Notes: generated by a model from the letters alone, not told the origin. Shown: positions 42,758 through 51,531, counted from the stretch's first letter. The stretch is 64,000 nt of DNA from Gemmataceae bacterium (GCA_022842245.1 JALHPZ010000006.1:100248-164247), one strand, 5' to 3'. Numbers and translations: made by a program.

Positions 42758-43444
42758 TCACTCCGAATGCCGCGTGTCGTCACGTTCGACAGGCCGCACC
42801 AGCGAAGCCAGCGCGTCCACGCGGTGGAGCCGCCCGCCGCGGTCGTCGGGGATTTGCCAGAGCCAGTCGCGCAGTGTCGGGTCGCGCACCAGGCCCTTCT
42901 GCAGCGCCACCGTCAGCGCGCCGGGGTTCTCCGGAATCGGCACCGCCGAGTACTCCATCAGGTCCCACTCATCCACCCGCAGCGCGAAGCGGTCGGCCGG
43001 ATAGTGCCCCGGCGCCGCGTGGTGCGACGACGGCACCCGGTACGCCTTCCGCGGCACGAACCCGATCGACCACGCCCGCAGCACCCGCTGCTCGTACAGC
43101 CGGAACACGTCCTCCGCGAACTGCACCTTCTTCGCGAAGCGCGTCTCGGCCACGACGCGCCGTGGCTGCACGTCCAGCCACGCGCACGTCCCGATCGGCG
43201 GGAACTGCGCCCGGTTGTGCGCCCACAGCACCACCGGGTTCAGCAGGTATTCCTCCGCGTTCTTCAGCCCCGCCGGCACCACCACGTCCCCGGCGCGGTC
43301 CGGGTCGATCGTCGTGATGACGCTGCGCACGAGCATCGCCCCGCCGTCCACGGTCAGCGTCTCGTTCGCGGGGTTGACGCGACCGAACGTCCCGTTCGGC
43401 AGTTGGCGGATCGTCGCCGGATCGGCGCGGATGATCTCGGACAT
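42758..43444 (-). CDS. HK97-family prohead maturation protease
   Basis: 228 residues. TFGRVNPANETLTVDGGAMLVRSVITTIDPDRAGDVVVPAG contains the peptidase U35/S78 pattern, with a D-P-D-(R)-x-G-D turn at the start and L-W-A-H-N-R carrying the candidate catalytic His. F-V-P-R-K-(A) with the preceding S (AWSIGFVPRKAYRV) carries the candidate Ser. The C-terminus after about residue 165 is lineage-specific and Trp/Arg-rich. In HK97-type phages this protease cleaves scaffold and capsid N-termini; it should act on the capsid gene product downstream. Confidence 0.85.
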   Translation of the reverse strand: MSEIIRADPATIRQLPNGTFGRVNPANETLTVDGGAMLVRSVITTIDPDRAGDVVVPAGLKNAEEYLLNPVVLWAHNRAQFPPIGTCAWLDVQPRRVVAETRFAKKVQFAEDVFRLYEQRVLRAWSIGFVPRKAYRVPSSHHAAPGHYPADRFALRVDEWDLMEYSAVPIPENPGALTVALQKGLVRDPTLRDWLWQIPDDRGGRLHRVDALASLVRPVERDDTRHSE

Positions 43445-43471
43445 CGTTCACCTCGATTGGAAAAAGAAACC

Positions 43472-43557
43472 CCGTTTAGCGGCGAGTGCTGTCGAGTGTT
43501 TGGGCCTGTCAGCGGAGCTTTCCACGGCCCAAACGGGTCTTTGGAGCCGAGCGCGGC
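43472..43557 (-). repeat. Dispersed intergenic hairpin repeat, copy 2
   Basis: Read on the minus strand this is nearly the same element as 8734-8818 (about 85% by eye). The stem TTTGGGCC/GGCCCAAA replaces TTTGGACC/GGTCCTA of copy 1. It sits at the 3' end of the portal gene, as copy 1 sits at the 3' end of the DUF5615 gene in the same relative orientation. Confidence 0.8.
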
Positions 43558-43565
43558 ACCCCGAT

Positions 43566-44777
43566 TCACCGCGGCAGAATCGGCTCGTCGAAGCGCGGGT
43601 CCGCGAACGGCCTCAATCCCCGGGCGCGGCGGATCTCGTTGTAAGTCCGCAGCCCCAGCTTCGCGTCCAGCTCGTCGTCGGTGCGGCGCTGCTCCTGGAC
43701 ACGCGGCGAACAGTCCGGGAACGCGACCGCCACGTCCGGCCCGTAGCGCCGGCCCAGGTCCCGCGTCAGCGCCTGCGCCAGCAGGTCCAGCTTCGGCTGC
43801 ACCGTCCCCTCGCAGAACAGCGCCCGCGCGCCGTGCCAGATGTCCGCCCCGAGGCCGACGTTCTCCACCAGCCCCGCGACCGGCGGCGGCACCCGGAAGA
43901 GCGCGAAGATCTCGTCGCGCGTCATCTTCGAGGAGTTGAGGAAGTCCATCTCCGCCGGCGTGAGCGTCCACGGCGACGCCGTCAGCCCCTGCTCCAGCAC
44001 GAGGGGCCGGTGCCAGTGCTCGCGCCCGCCGAACTTCGCCTGGAGCTTCTCCTCCAGCCGTCGCACGGTCTGGTCGGTCAGCGTCTGGTCGGTGCGGAGC
44101 ACCACGCCGGGGCGCGGGCCGGCGAGAAACGTCTGCCGGCGCGACTTGAGCAGCTCGACGTTCGCGTCCACGGTGAGCGCGTTCGCCTGCAACGGCGAGA
44201 GGCCCCAGTGCGGGTCGAGCGGATTCGGATATTTGAGATGAATGATCTCGGCGGGGTCGAACGATTCCGCCCGCGTGTTCGGGGCGGCCACGCGGTACTC
44301 CTTCACGAACCGCGCCGCGTCGGGCACCACAGTCACCCACGGCGTCGGCACCACCCAGATCTCTCCGGGAACATCCGCGTGCCGGAGCGGCGCGACGTAC
44401 CAGAAGCAATTGCCCGTCAGCTCCAGGTACGCCACCGTCAGGTACCACAGCTCCCACGCGGTCAGCCACGGGTTCGGGTTGTCGAGCAGGCGCGCGAGGG
44501 GATGCGTGTGCGGCAGGGCGGCCTGCTCGTGCTCGGCCGGACCGGTGTTGAGGAACAGGTGCGGCCGCTGCTTCGCCACCTCCTGCGCGATGGCGTTCAC
44601 CGCCGCGTAGACCCACGATTGATAGTTGCGCAGCTGTTCCGTCGGGTCGTCGCGCCACCACCCGGCCGCCGGAGCGAACGGCTGTGCGAGCAGCGACGCG
44701 ATCTTCGGCGGGGCCGGCTTCTCCGGCGCGCCCCGCAGCGCCTTCACGGCCTCGGCGATTCGGCGGACGATCAACAT
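43566..44777 (-). CDS. Phage portal protein (HK97 family)
   Basis: 403 residues. The order of motifs is typical of HK97 gp3-like portals: NYQSWVYAAVNAIAQEVAKQ, PLARLLDNPNPWLTAWELW, YLELTGNCFWYVAPLRHADV, IIHLKYPNPLDPHWGLSPLQAN, LEQGLTASPWTLTPAEMDFLNSSKMTRDEIFALFRVPPPVAG, and DELDAKLGLRTYNEIRRARGLRPF near the end. It would form the dodecameric DNA-packaging ring of a tailed-phage-like head. Upstream on this strand lies a small planctomycete protein, not a terminase. Confidence 0.9.
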   Translation of the reverse strand: MLIVRRIAEAVKALRGAPEKPAPPKIASLLAQPFAPAAGWWRDDPTEQLRNYQSWVYAAVNAIAQEVAKQRPHLFLNTGPAEHEQAALPHTHPLARLLDNPNPWLTAWELWYLTVAYLELTGNCFWYVAPLRHADVPGEIWVVPTPWVTVVPDAARFVKEYRVAAPNTRAESFDPAEIIHLKYPNPLDPHWGLSPLQANALTVDANVELLKSRRQTFLAGPRPGVVLRTDQTLTDQTVRRLEEKLQAKFGGREHWHRPLVLEQGLTASPWTLTPAEMDFLNSSKMTRDEIFALFRVPPPVAGLVENVGLGADIWHGARALFCEGTVQPKLDLLAQALTRDLGRRYGPDVAVAFPDCSPRVQEQRRTDDELDAKLGLRTYNEIRRARGLRPFADPRFDEPILPR

Positions 44778-44832
44778 GGAACGACTCCGGTTCGTGATTC
44801 ACGTTCCCGCCCCGGCGGGGAGGGTTTTCTCT

Positions 44833-45015
44833 TGTCCCCTCCCCCCTTGAAGGGGAGGGTTGGGGGGGGTCAAGCGGACCCGGCGAGCGAATCGCGATCC
44901 CCGTCACCCCCACCCCGGCCCTCCCCCTTCGAGGGGGAGGGAGAAAGAAGGTCCTCCCCCTTCGTGGGGGGAGCGTTTTCTCCTGCCCCCTCCCCCCTTG
45001 TGGGAGAGGGGTGGG
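44833..45015. repeat. Cluster of GC-rich palindromic repeats
   Basis: Copies of the cccctcgaaggggg element lie at 44891-44947 (minus orientation; 57 nt nearly identical to 63929-63985). Degenerate relatives flank it at 44833-44870 and 44975-45015. The repeats cover the 3' part of the small ORF at 44870-45259 and the gap to the portal gene. Confidence 0.85.
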
Positions 45016-45259
45016 GTGGGGGGAGGAGCGCGGTTCCGTTTCCCGCAGCCCCATCGCCCCCACCCGGGGCCTCGCCATCCGAACCCTCGACCTTGCGGTA
45101 GCCGAGACCCTTCAGGACTTTCAGCACCTCGGACCATGTCGGGAACGGGCGGGCGCGCTTGAAGCGGTCCATCGCCCGGAGGAACTCGATCTCGTCGGCG
45201 GCGAAGTCGCTGCCGACGTGGCGGTCGCCGATACCGTGGGGTTTGCGCGGGACGGCCAT
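44870..45259 (-). CDS. Small conserved planctomycete protein, C-terminal tail encoded by repeats
   Basis: About 129 residues from ATG 45259: [19 protein letters not shown] then [35 protein letters not shown]. The helical first 65 residues look like a widespread planctomycete small protein with a P-T-W-x-E-V-L-x-V-L-x-x-L-G-Y motif, function unknown. The remaining residues ([35 protein letters not shown]) are simply the translation of dispersed GC-rich repeats, with no real stop until 44870. The original protein probably ended near KVEGSDGE. It precedes the portal gene but similar proteins are not phage-specific. Confidence 0.6.
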   Translation of the reverse strand: MAVPRKPHGIGDRHVGSDFAADEIEFLRAMDRFKRARPFPTWSEVLKVLKGLGYRKVEGSDGEAPGGGDGAAGNGTALLPPPHPSPTRGEGAGENAPPTKGEDLLSPSPSKGEGRGGGDGDRDSLAGSA

Positions 45260-45518
45260 CGGGCGTCCTCCATGTCCGGGCGGCCGGACGGGGACAGTCG
45301 TCTCGCTTCCGCGGTGCGTATGTGTTATTTTGAACAGTAGTGAATAAGATTCCATTTCACAATGTCAAACGCGAATCGCCGATTTCTTTTTCCCGGAGGG
45401 CGGGCGGAGAAATGAAAGCCCCGTGAGCGGATCGCGACCCGGCCCGAGCGGACCTTGCGACCCGGACCGGTCGGCCCTAAGGTGATGGTCTTGTCCGCGC
45501 CGAGGAGAGTCCGCCGGG

Positions 45519-46133
45519 ATGGAGCGCCCAACAGGATTTCGCTGGTCGAAGGTCGTTCCCGGACTCGCCATCGTCCTGATTGTGGGTGCGATCTTCTGGT
45601 TCAGCCGACAAATTGATCCCGGGAATCCGGTTACCAACGCGAACTGGCCCACGAAATACGTCGACGTGCCGGCGATCACCACGGCGCGCACCGTGCCGGC
45701 GGATTCCGCGAGCCTGGCACCGGCCGCACGCGTCCTCGGCGTTTCCATCGGCGACTGGCACCGCGCCTATCCCCTCGAACGGCTCTCGAAATCCCGCTCG
45801 CACATCGTCAACGATGTCCTCGACGGCCAGGCGTTCTCCGTGGCCTATTGCGATCGCACCGACTGCGCCCGGCTCTTCAAGAAGCCCGGCCATTCCGGTC
45901 CGCTCGATCTCGCCGTCGGCGGCTGGTTCAACGAGGACGGCACCACCGACATGCTCGTCCGCGTCGGCCCGAATCGTTACCGTTTGAAATCCGGCGACGC
46001 GCTCGATCCCGCCGCGCCCGCGTTCCCCTATGAAGCGATCGAAATCGAAACCACCACGTGGCACGCGTGGCGCACGGCCCATCCGACAACCGACGTTTTC
46101 CTGGAAGCGATCCCGGTGGACCGGTTAAACTGA
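45519..46133 (+). CDS. DUF3179 domain protein, membrane-anchored
   Basis: 204 residues. An N-terminal hydrophobic helix (VVPGLAIVLIVGAIFWF) anchors the protein. The DUF3179 core is recognised by AYPLERLSKSRSHIVNDVLDGQAFSVAYCDRTDCARLF, where conserved I-V-N-D and Y-C-x-x-(T/S)-D are typical. Full-length DUF3179 proteins are usually longer, so this is a short version. Function unknown; possibly envelope. The stop is 5 nt before the next start, so the two genes form an operon. Confidence 0.75.
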   Translation: MERPTGFRWSKVVPGLAIVLIVGAIFWFSRQIDPGNPVTNANWPTKYVDVPAITTARTVPADSASLAPAARVLGVSIGDWHRAYPLERLSKSRSHIVNDVLDGQAFSVAYCDRTDCARLFKKPGHSGPLDLAVGGWFNEDGTTDMLVRVGPNRYRLKSGDALDPAAPAFPYEAIEIETTTWHAWRTAHPTTDVFLEAIPVDRLN

Positions 46134-46138
46134 CCGGG

Positions 46139-47074
46139 ATGCCGTCCGCTTTCGACCGCTCCGACGACCTGACAACCGCGTACGCCGTGCAGCGGGTTGC
46201 GGGCGCGCTCCAACTGGCACCCGTGGCCGGCACCGGACCGGGGCGCACGGCGCGCCTCGCCTTCGTCCTCGGCCTGGTCCTCGGCCTCGTCTTCCTCGGC
46301 GGCTACGTCGCAGTTGGTCTCTTCTTCCAGAACAAGATCGCACGCAATCCGATGGGCCAGCCGGTCTGGCTGCCGTGGGTCTGCCCCGGCGGCATCCTGC
46401 TGCCGATCGGCATTCTCGCGGTCGCCGGCTGCGTCAAACTCGCGCGGGGCTTTGGTCGCCCCCTCGTCGCGGAACCGAACGGACCGGTCCGCTACGGCTC
46501 GCAGTTGCTGGTCGGCGAGGGCGCCGTCGCCAGCGTGCGCGTCGAGCGCCTGTCGGAATGGATGAATCCCGAAAGTGGTCCGAACTACGAGCGCTATTTC
46601 GCACACGTCTACGTGGAAACGACGGACGGCCGCTATGTGGAATTGCCGCCGCCGTTCTTCTCGAACCTCGACGGCTGGGAACTGGCCGAGGCGCTGGGCG
46701 CGGCGCTGGCGGCGACGTTGAAGGTGGGACTGTCGTTCGAACCGCCGCCAGCAGAGCATTCCACGCCCCAGACACGCGCGCGGCGGTGGTCCTATGTCTT
46801 CGGCGCGTTCGCGCTGGTCATCGGCATTTCGCACTGGCTCGCGGGCTTCGGCCTGCTGGCCGTGCGCGTCGCCGCCGCCGTCGACCCGGCGATCCGTATT
46901 CCGGCCGACGCGCCCCCGCCGTGGTTCGCGGCCATCTTCGTCTGTACCGGCGCGGGATCGTGCTACCTCGGCTGCCGCAATTGGGGCTACGACCGCGGGA
47001 CGTGGCTACGGCTTCTGGCGATGCTGGCCACGCTCGAAAGCGCGCTCCTACTGGCAATCCACTGGCTGGGCTGA
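46139..47074 (+). CDS. Hypothetical four-helix membrane protein
   Basis: 311 residues. Hydrophobic helices at about 45-67 (LAFVLGLVLGLVFLGGYVAVGLF), 80-103, 226-250 and 265-310. Between the second and third is a soluble domain (VRYGSQLLVGEGAVASVRVE, YFAHVYVETTDGRYVELPPPF) with a beta-rich pattern. No family recognised; probably DUF-type planctomycete. It overlaps by 27 nt the convergent GT87-like gene. Confidence 0.7.
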   Translation: MPSAFDRSDDLTTAYAVQRVAGALQLAPVAGTGPGRTARLAFVLGLVLGLVFLGGYVAVGLFFQNKIARNPMGQPVWLPWVCPGGILLPIGILAVAGCVKLARGFGRPLVAEPNGPVRYGSQLLVGEGAVASVRVERLSEWMNPESGPNYERYFAHVYVETTDGRYVELPPPFFSNLDGWELAEALGAALAATLKVGLSFEPPPAEHSTPQTRARRWSYVFGAFALVIGISHWLAGFGLLAVRVAAAVDPAIRIPADAPPPWFAAIFVCTGAGSCYLGCRNWGYDRGTWLRLLAMLATLESALLLAIHWLG

Positions 47075-48241
47075 TCGCGGAACGATGGCGGATTCGTTCC
47101 GAACCGTTCGGAACGGACCGAGACAGGCGGATCGGGGCGCGGTCGATCGGTCGCCCACGAGCAGCACCAGCAGCGCCAGCGCACCCCACGGCTGGGCGGT
47201 GCGGAACGGGAGCGTCTCGCTGCTGGGGAAGAGGCCGCGGAGGATCGGCAGCAGGAACAGGCCGAACACGGCGAGCGACCGCCACGACCACGGGGCGAGG
47301 GCGAGCAGCGCCGCCGTCGGAGCGATGAGGGTGTAGGTGGCGTTTTCGGTGGCGGGGCCGAAGAGCGTCATCCAGACGCAGCCGAGACCGAAAGCGAACC
47401 GGAGCACGTCCGCGTCGTGGCGGCGGCGGGCGACGAGCGCGGCGAACGCGAGGCCGGCAAGGACCGAAACGAGCTTCGTGATTTCCGCCGGCACGCGCAG
47501 GCCGAGCCAGGCGCGGGGCACGATCGTCCAGTCCCACGGCGGCCGGTCGAGCATCTGCCGGTATTTCGATTCCAGTTCCAGGAAATCCACGAAGGCGCGG
47601 TGCATGTCGGCGACGTAGTCGGGTCGCTGGACCGCGAAGGGGAGCAGCATGGCGAGGGCGAAGACGGCGAACACGCGCGGGGCGAACCGGGGTCGGACGA
47701 CGCAGAAGAGCAGTCCGACGGCGAGCGGGTAGAGCTTGAAGAAACTCGCGAAGGCGATCCAGGCGGCGGCGCGCCAGAACCGTTCGCGTTCGACGTTCGC
47801 CAGCGCGAGGAGGAGGCAGCCGACGAGGAGGACGTTCACCTGGCCGTTGTTGAAGCTGGGAATGACGAGCAGCGCGGCGACGAGTGCGAAGCGGCCGAGC
47901 GATTCGGTTCGCGCGCGGACGAGGGCGGCGAGTCCGGCGAGATAGAGGCCGAGGCCGAGGAGGCGCCAGAGGATGCCGGCGGTCTTCGGCGGGAGGAGGG
48001 ACCACGGGGCGAAGAACGCGGCGACGCCGGGGGGGTTGCGGTAGATGTCGAGCGGCCAACAGGGGGCGTAGATGTTTTCCCCGGCGCGCCAGCGCTCGCC
48101 GGCCTTGAGATAGATCGGTACGACGGTGCCGGAGTTCGGCCCGGCGAACGCGACGCGCAGCGCCACGGCGACCGCGAGGACCACCCACACGGCGAGCGCC
48201 CATCGCGGCAGGCGGCGGAGGACGGAGCGCCACTCGTTCAT
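47048..48241 (-). CDS. GT87-like polyprenyl-phosphate-dependent mannosyltransferase-type membrane protein
   Basis: 397 residues with about nine or ten hydrophobic segments. The arrangement is that of GT-C glycosyltransferases of the GT87/DUF2029 family: KAGERWRAGENIYAPC after the first helix (short loop with acidic residues), YRNPPGVAAFFAPWSLLP, FNNGQVNVLLVGCLLLAL and FFKLYPLAVGLLFCVVRPR. It would transfer a sugar from a polyprenyl carrier outside the cytoplasm. Its ATG overlaps the stop of the upstream lpxA by 4 nt (ATGA), which links it to envelope/lipid A biosynthesis. Confidence 0.8.
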   Translation of the reverse strand: MNEWRSVLRRLPRWALAVWVVLAVAVALRVAFAGPNSGTVVPIYLKAGERWRAGENIYAPCWPLDIYRNPPGVAAFFAPWSLLPPKTAGILWRLLGLGLYLAGLAALVRARTESLGRFALVAALLVIPSFNNGQVNVLLVGCLLLALANVERERFWRAAAWIAFASFFKLYPLAVGLLFCVVRPRFAPRVFAVFALAMLLPFAVQRPDYVADMHRAFVDFLELESKYRQMLDRPPWDWTIVPRAWLGLRVPAEITKLVSVLAGLAFAALVARRRHDADVLRFAFGLGCVWMTLFGPATENATYTLIAPTAALLALAPWSWRSLAVFGLFLLPILRGLFPSSETLPFRTAQPWGALALLVLLVGDRSTAPRSACLGPFRTVRNESAIVPRSAQPVDCQ

Positions 48242-49050
48242 GCGGCCTGGGAGTCGGAGTCGAGCATGCGGTGCGCGCCCGGGATGCCGCGCTTCGCGGA
48301 GCGGATGAACGCGACGAGTTCGCGGATGGCGGGGTGCGCACCGAGTTCCGCCTCGACCTGCGCGACGGCGAGCGAGAGCATCCGCCCGCCGCGGTAGATG
48401 ATGCGGAAGGCCTTGCGGACCGCCTGGATTTCCGGTGCGGGAACCCCGGCGCGGCGCATGCCGACGACGTTCACCCCGACGGCCTGGTTCTCCCCGCCGA
48501 CGATCCAGAACGGCGGCGTGTCCATGGTCATGATGGCCTGGCTGCGAACGAGGGCGAGCCGGCCCACGCGGCAGAACTGGTGAATGCCGGCGTTGCCGGA
48601 GAGCAGAGCACGGTCGCCGACCTCGCCGTGGCCGCCGAGCATGGCGCCGTTGACGAGGATGGCCTGGTTGCCGACCCGGCAATCGTGGCCGATGTGGGTG
48701 CCGACCATCAGGTAGTTGCCGTCGCCGACGATGGTGCCGCGCGTCCCCGGCATGCCGCGATGGATTGTCACATGCTCGCGGAAGGTGTTGCCGTCGCCGA
48801 TGACGAGTTCGGTGACTTCACTCTTGTACGCGAGGTGCTGCGGCCGGTCGCCGATCACGCAATGCGAACCGAAGTCGTTGTTTTCGCCAGCGGTGAGCGG
48901 TCCCATGATGTGGGCGTGGGCGCGGACGACACAGCCGGCGCCGAGTGTCACGGCACCGTCGATGATCGCGAACGGGCCGACGCGGACGTCGGGGGCGAGG
49001 TCGGCACCGTGGGCGACGACGGCGGTGGGATGAATGAACGGGTGAGTCAT
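48238..49050 (-). CDS. lpxA: UDP-N-acetylglucosamine O-acyltransferase (LpxA)
   Basis: 270 residues, left-handed beta-helix of hexapeptide repeats (FIHPTAVVAHGADLAPDVRV; IDGAVTLGAGCVVRAHAHIMG). LpxA-specific features are IGDRPQHLAYKSEVTELVIG, FREHVTIHRGM, the catalytic His of MVGTHIGHDCRVGN, and the GNAGIHQFCRVGRLALV block. The C-terminal helical part (VRKAFRIIYRGG) is normal. It catalyses the first step of lipid A synthesis, so this planctomycete probably makes LPS. It is coupled to the GT87-like gene downstream. Confidence 0.93.
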   Translation of the reverse strand: MTHPFIHPTAVVAHGADLAPDVRVGPFAIIDGAVTLGAGCVVRAHAHIMGPLTAGENNDFGSHCVIGDRPQHLAYKSEVTELVIGDGNTFREHVTIHRGMPGTRGTIVGDGNYLMVGTHIGHDCRVGNQAILVNGAMLGGHGEVGDRALLSGNAGIHQFCRVGRLALVRSQAIMTMDTPPFWIVGGENQAVGVNVVGMRRAGVPAPEIQAVRKAFRIIYRGGRMLSLAVAQVEAELGAHPAIRELVAFIRSAKRGIPGAHRMLDSDSQAA

Positions 49051-49133
49051 CGGGGGTCCTTCCCTCGTGCGAAGGAGGGCAAACTACCCCGAAGCGCGCG
49101 GCCGAGGCAAGGGGAAGTCTCCGAACTCCGGTT

Positions 49134-50573
49134 TCATCCGCGGTGCCCGAACAGCCGGCGCTCGCGGATCAACTTCACCACCGGTTCGGGGACCATCGTC
49201 TCCCAACTCCGGTCGCCGGACGCGATGCATGCCAGCACCTCCCGGCTGTCGATGCTCAGGCACTCCGGCTTCACGCACTCCAGCCCCACGATCCGGCCGT
49301 TCCGCACCGCGTAGTCGTACAGCGGCTTCGTATCCGCCGGCAGCGCAAGGTTCTCCACCGTCAGCACCTGGCCCGACTTTTTGTCGCGGTACGGGTACAC
49401 GAACAACGTCACATTGCCGCTGAGCAGCCGGCCGAGCGCCTCCAGCAGGCCGCCTTCCAGATTCGCGTAGTAGCTCGGATCGAAGATTTCGGGCACAGTG
49501 ACCGTACCCATCGCCAGGCCGATCGGCTTCGTCGTCTGCCGCCGCAGGTGCGCCGCCAGGCGGTAGAACTCCGAGAAGTCCGAAACCAGCACGTTCAGCC
49601 CGCAGGCGCACATCGCATCGGCACGGCTCAGGAAGTCCCGCACGTTGGGTGCGCCCTTGCCGTCGCTGCCCATCAGGTTCCGCATGGTTATCTCGGCCAC
49701 GTGCACGATCTTGCCGCGATCCGGTTCGGGAAGCTGGGCTTCGAAGGCGCGCGTGGCGGATTCGAAGATGTCCAGATTCACGTGCGTGACGGGGCGGAAG
49801 CTGCCGCGCTCGACGAGCACCGGCCGCTTGCGCAAAAGGTCGGTCGAAAGGAGCACCTTGCCGTCCGGGCCGAACATCGCCGCCTTCGCCAGCCCGTTCT
49901 GCACCAGGCTCAGGCTCATCACTCGGTTGTCGATCGCCCGGAAGCCGATCCCCGAAAACTCGATGAGGTCGATCTCGATCCGGTTCGAGTTCAAGTCGTC
50001 CATCAGCGACTGGATGAACTGCTCCGGCTCGTGGTGCAGGAAGAACGCGGCATACAGCAGGTTCACGCCGATGATGCCGATGGTTTCCTGCTGGAGCACG
50101 TTCGACGGATCGAGCAGACGGAAATGGATGATGACCTGCGATTCCTGGTCGCGCGGGTAGACCTGGAAGCGGACGCCCATCCAGCCGTGGCAGTCGTTGG
50201 TGCCGGAGTAGTTGCGCGCCGCGACGGAATCGGCGAACGCGAAGAAGGTCGTCGTATCGGAGCGGTTGACGGCGAGGCGTTCGATGTTGAGCTTGTATTC
50301 GTGGTCGAGCATCGACTCGACGCGCTGCCGGCTGACGTAGCGGTCGGCGGGGCCGTAAACGGCGTCGCTGACCGCCATGTCGTAGGCGGACATGCTCTTG
50401 GCGACGGTGCCGGCGGCGCCGCCGACGCGGAAGAACCAGCGCACGACTTCCTGCCCCGCGCCGATCTCGGCGAACGTTCCGTAGCGGCGCAGGTCCAGGT
50501 TGATCCGCAGTGCTTTGCCGTGCGTGTCCGGTCGATCGGTCTCGAGCTTGTGAATGACGCTCTGCTGGCTCAT
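49134..50573 (-). CDS. Conserved protein of unknown function, long form
   Basis: 479 residues. The protein opens QQSVIHKLETDRPDTHGKAL and IGAGQEVVRWFFRVGGAAGT, then DHEYKLNIERL and the later conserved C-terminus SGDRSWETMVPEPVVKLIRERRLFG. The family occurs in cyanobacteria, Bacteroidetes and planctomycetes and has been annotated as 'TonB-dependent receptor' or 'nicotinate-nucleotide adenylyltransferase'. I see neither a signal peptide, a beta-barrel nor an HxGH nucleotidyltransferase motif, so both labels look wrong. It is cytosolic by sequence. It stands between lpxA and a beta-propeller gene, all on the minus strand. Confidence 0.75.
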   Translation of the reverse strand: MSQQSVIHKLETDRPDTHGKALRINLDLRRYGTFAEIGAGQEVVRWFFRVGGAAGTVAKSMSAYDMAVSDAVYGPADRYVSRQRVESMLDHEYKLNIERLAVNRSDTTTFFAFADSVAARNYSGTNDCHGWMGVRFQVYPRDQESQVIIHFRLLDPSNVLQQETIGIIGVNLLYAAFFLHHEPEQFIQSLMDDLNSNRIEIDLIEFSGIGFRAIDNRVMSLSLVQNGLAKAAMFGPDGKVLLSTDLLRKRPVLVERGSFRPVTHVNLDIFESATRAFEAQLPEPDRGKIVHVAEITMRNLMGSDGKGAPNVRDFLSRADAMCACGLNVLVSDFSEFYRLAAHLRRQTTKPIGLAMGTVTVPEIFDPSYYANLEGGLLEALGRLLSGNVTLFVYPYRDKKSGQVLTVENLALPADTKPLYDYAVRNGRIVGLECVKPECLSIDSREVLACIASGDRSWETMVPEPVVKLIRERRLFGHRG

Positions 50574-50595
50574 GGGCGCTCCTGCGGGGCCAAAA

Positions 50596-51531
50596 TTATC
50601 GGATCGCCTTCGGCTCGTCGAGGATCACCGCCGAGGCGAGATTGTTGCCGAAGGTCTTGAAATCCTTGAAGGTCCACACGACCTTCTTCTCCCGCGTCAC
50701 TTCGATCAACTGCGGGTTCGCCTCGCCGGCGTGGCAGTTGCCGATCACGATGTTCCCGTTCGGCAGAGCGTGCAGCGTCGTCACCCACGCGAGCGTGATG
50801 CCGGGGAGGTCCTTCTGGTCCACCTGCCAGACGATTTCCTTCTTGGGGTTCACCTCGATGACGCGATTGTTGTTCCCGCCGGCGATGAGCGTGTTCCCGT
50901 TGGCGAGGCGGATGGCGCCGAAGACCTCGACGCCGTGGCCCTCCGGTCCGTGGCCGTTCGAACGCGGCCGGCCGGCGAGGTCGAGTGCGTACTCCCACAC
51001 GACCTTCCCCGAATCGTCGTACTCGCGCACGCAGCCCTCGGCCTCGTGGCAGACGAGGTAGTTCCCGCTCGCGAGCTTCCGCACCATCCGCGTGTCGCGG
51101 TGGGCGTCGGACTTCTTCACCGTCAGGGGTACCGTCTTGACAATCTCGCCCTTCGGGTTCACCTCCACGATGCGCGAGTTCCCCGATTCGGCCACCATCG
51201 TGTTCCCGTCGGCCAGGCGCTGGAAGGCGTGGATCTCGATGCGGCCCTTGTACCCCTCCTTCGGCTTGGCCTCGTACTTCCAGACGATCTCCTTCTTCGG
51301 CGAAAGCTCCACCACATTCGTGTTCGACGTGTGCGTGAGGACGTTCCCGTTCGGCAGGACGTGCAGGTCGTGGACGTCGTGCTTGTTGGGAAACTCCCAT
51401 TCGACCTTTCCGTCGGACCCGACGATGGCGAGTTTGCCGGTGCCGCGGTCGGCGGCGAGGACGCGGTGCGCGACCGGCTCGGCGGCGGCGAGGGTCGAGG
51501 CGAACAAGAGCAACGCGGCAAGGCAGCGCAT
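50596..51531 (-). CDS. Exported beta-propeller (PQQ-like/arylsulfotransferase-like) protein
   Basis: 311 residues from ATG 51531; the upstream frame is unlikely. A signal peptide (MRCLAALLLFASTLAAAEP) precedes four to five repeats of the form x-x-x-N-G-N-x-L-(V/T)-x-x-x-x-x-x-x-V-V-E-(L/V)-(S/N)-P-K-(K/G)-E-I-V-W/K (VLPNGNVLTHTSNTNVVELS; LASGNYLVCHEAEGC). Such repeats form a beta-propeller, often in PQQ-type or ligand-binding proteins. No catalytic residues identified. It is 22 nt upstream of the unknown conserved gene, so an operon is likely. Confidence 0.78.
   Translation of the reverse strand: MRCLAALLLFASTLAAAEPVAHRVLAADRGTGKLAIVGSDGKVEWEFPNKHDVHDLHVLPNGNVLTHTSNTNVVELSPKKEIVWKYEAKPKEGYKGRIEIHAFQRLADGNTMVAESGNSRIVEVNPKGEIVKTVPLTVKKSDAHRDTRMVRKLASGNYLVCHEAEGCVREYDDSGKVVWEYALDLAGRPRSNGHGPEGHGVEVFGAIRLANGNTLIAGGNNNRVIEVNPKKEIVWQVDQKDLPGITLAWVTTLHALPNGNIVIGNCHAGEANPQLIEVTREKKVVWTFKDFKTFGNNLASAVILDEPKAIR

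Noticed and set aside
40287..45259. Complete prophage
   Set aside because: No integrase, terminase, tail, lysis or replication genes and no flanking direct repeat next to a tRNA in this window; described instead as an isolated capsid module.
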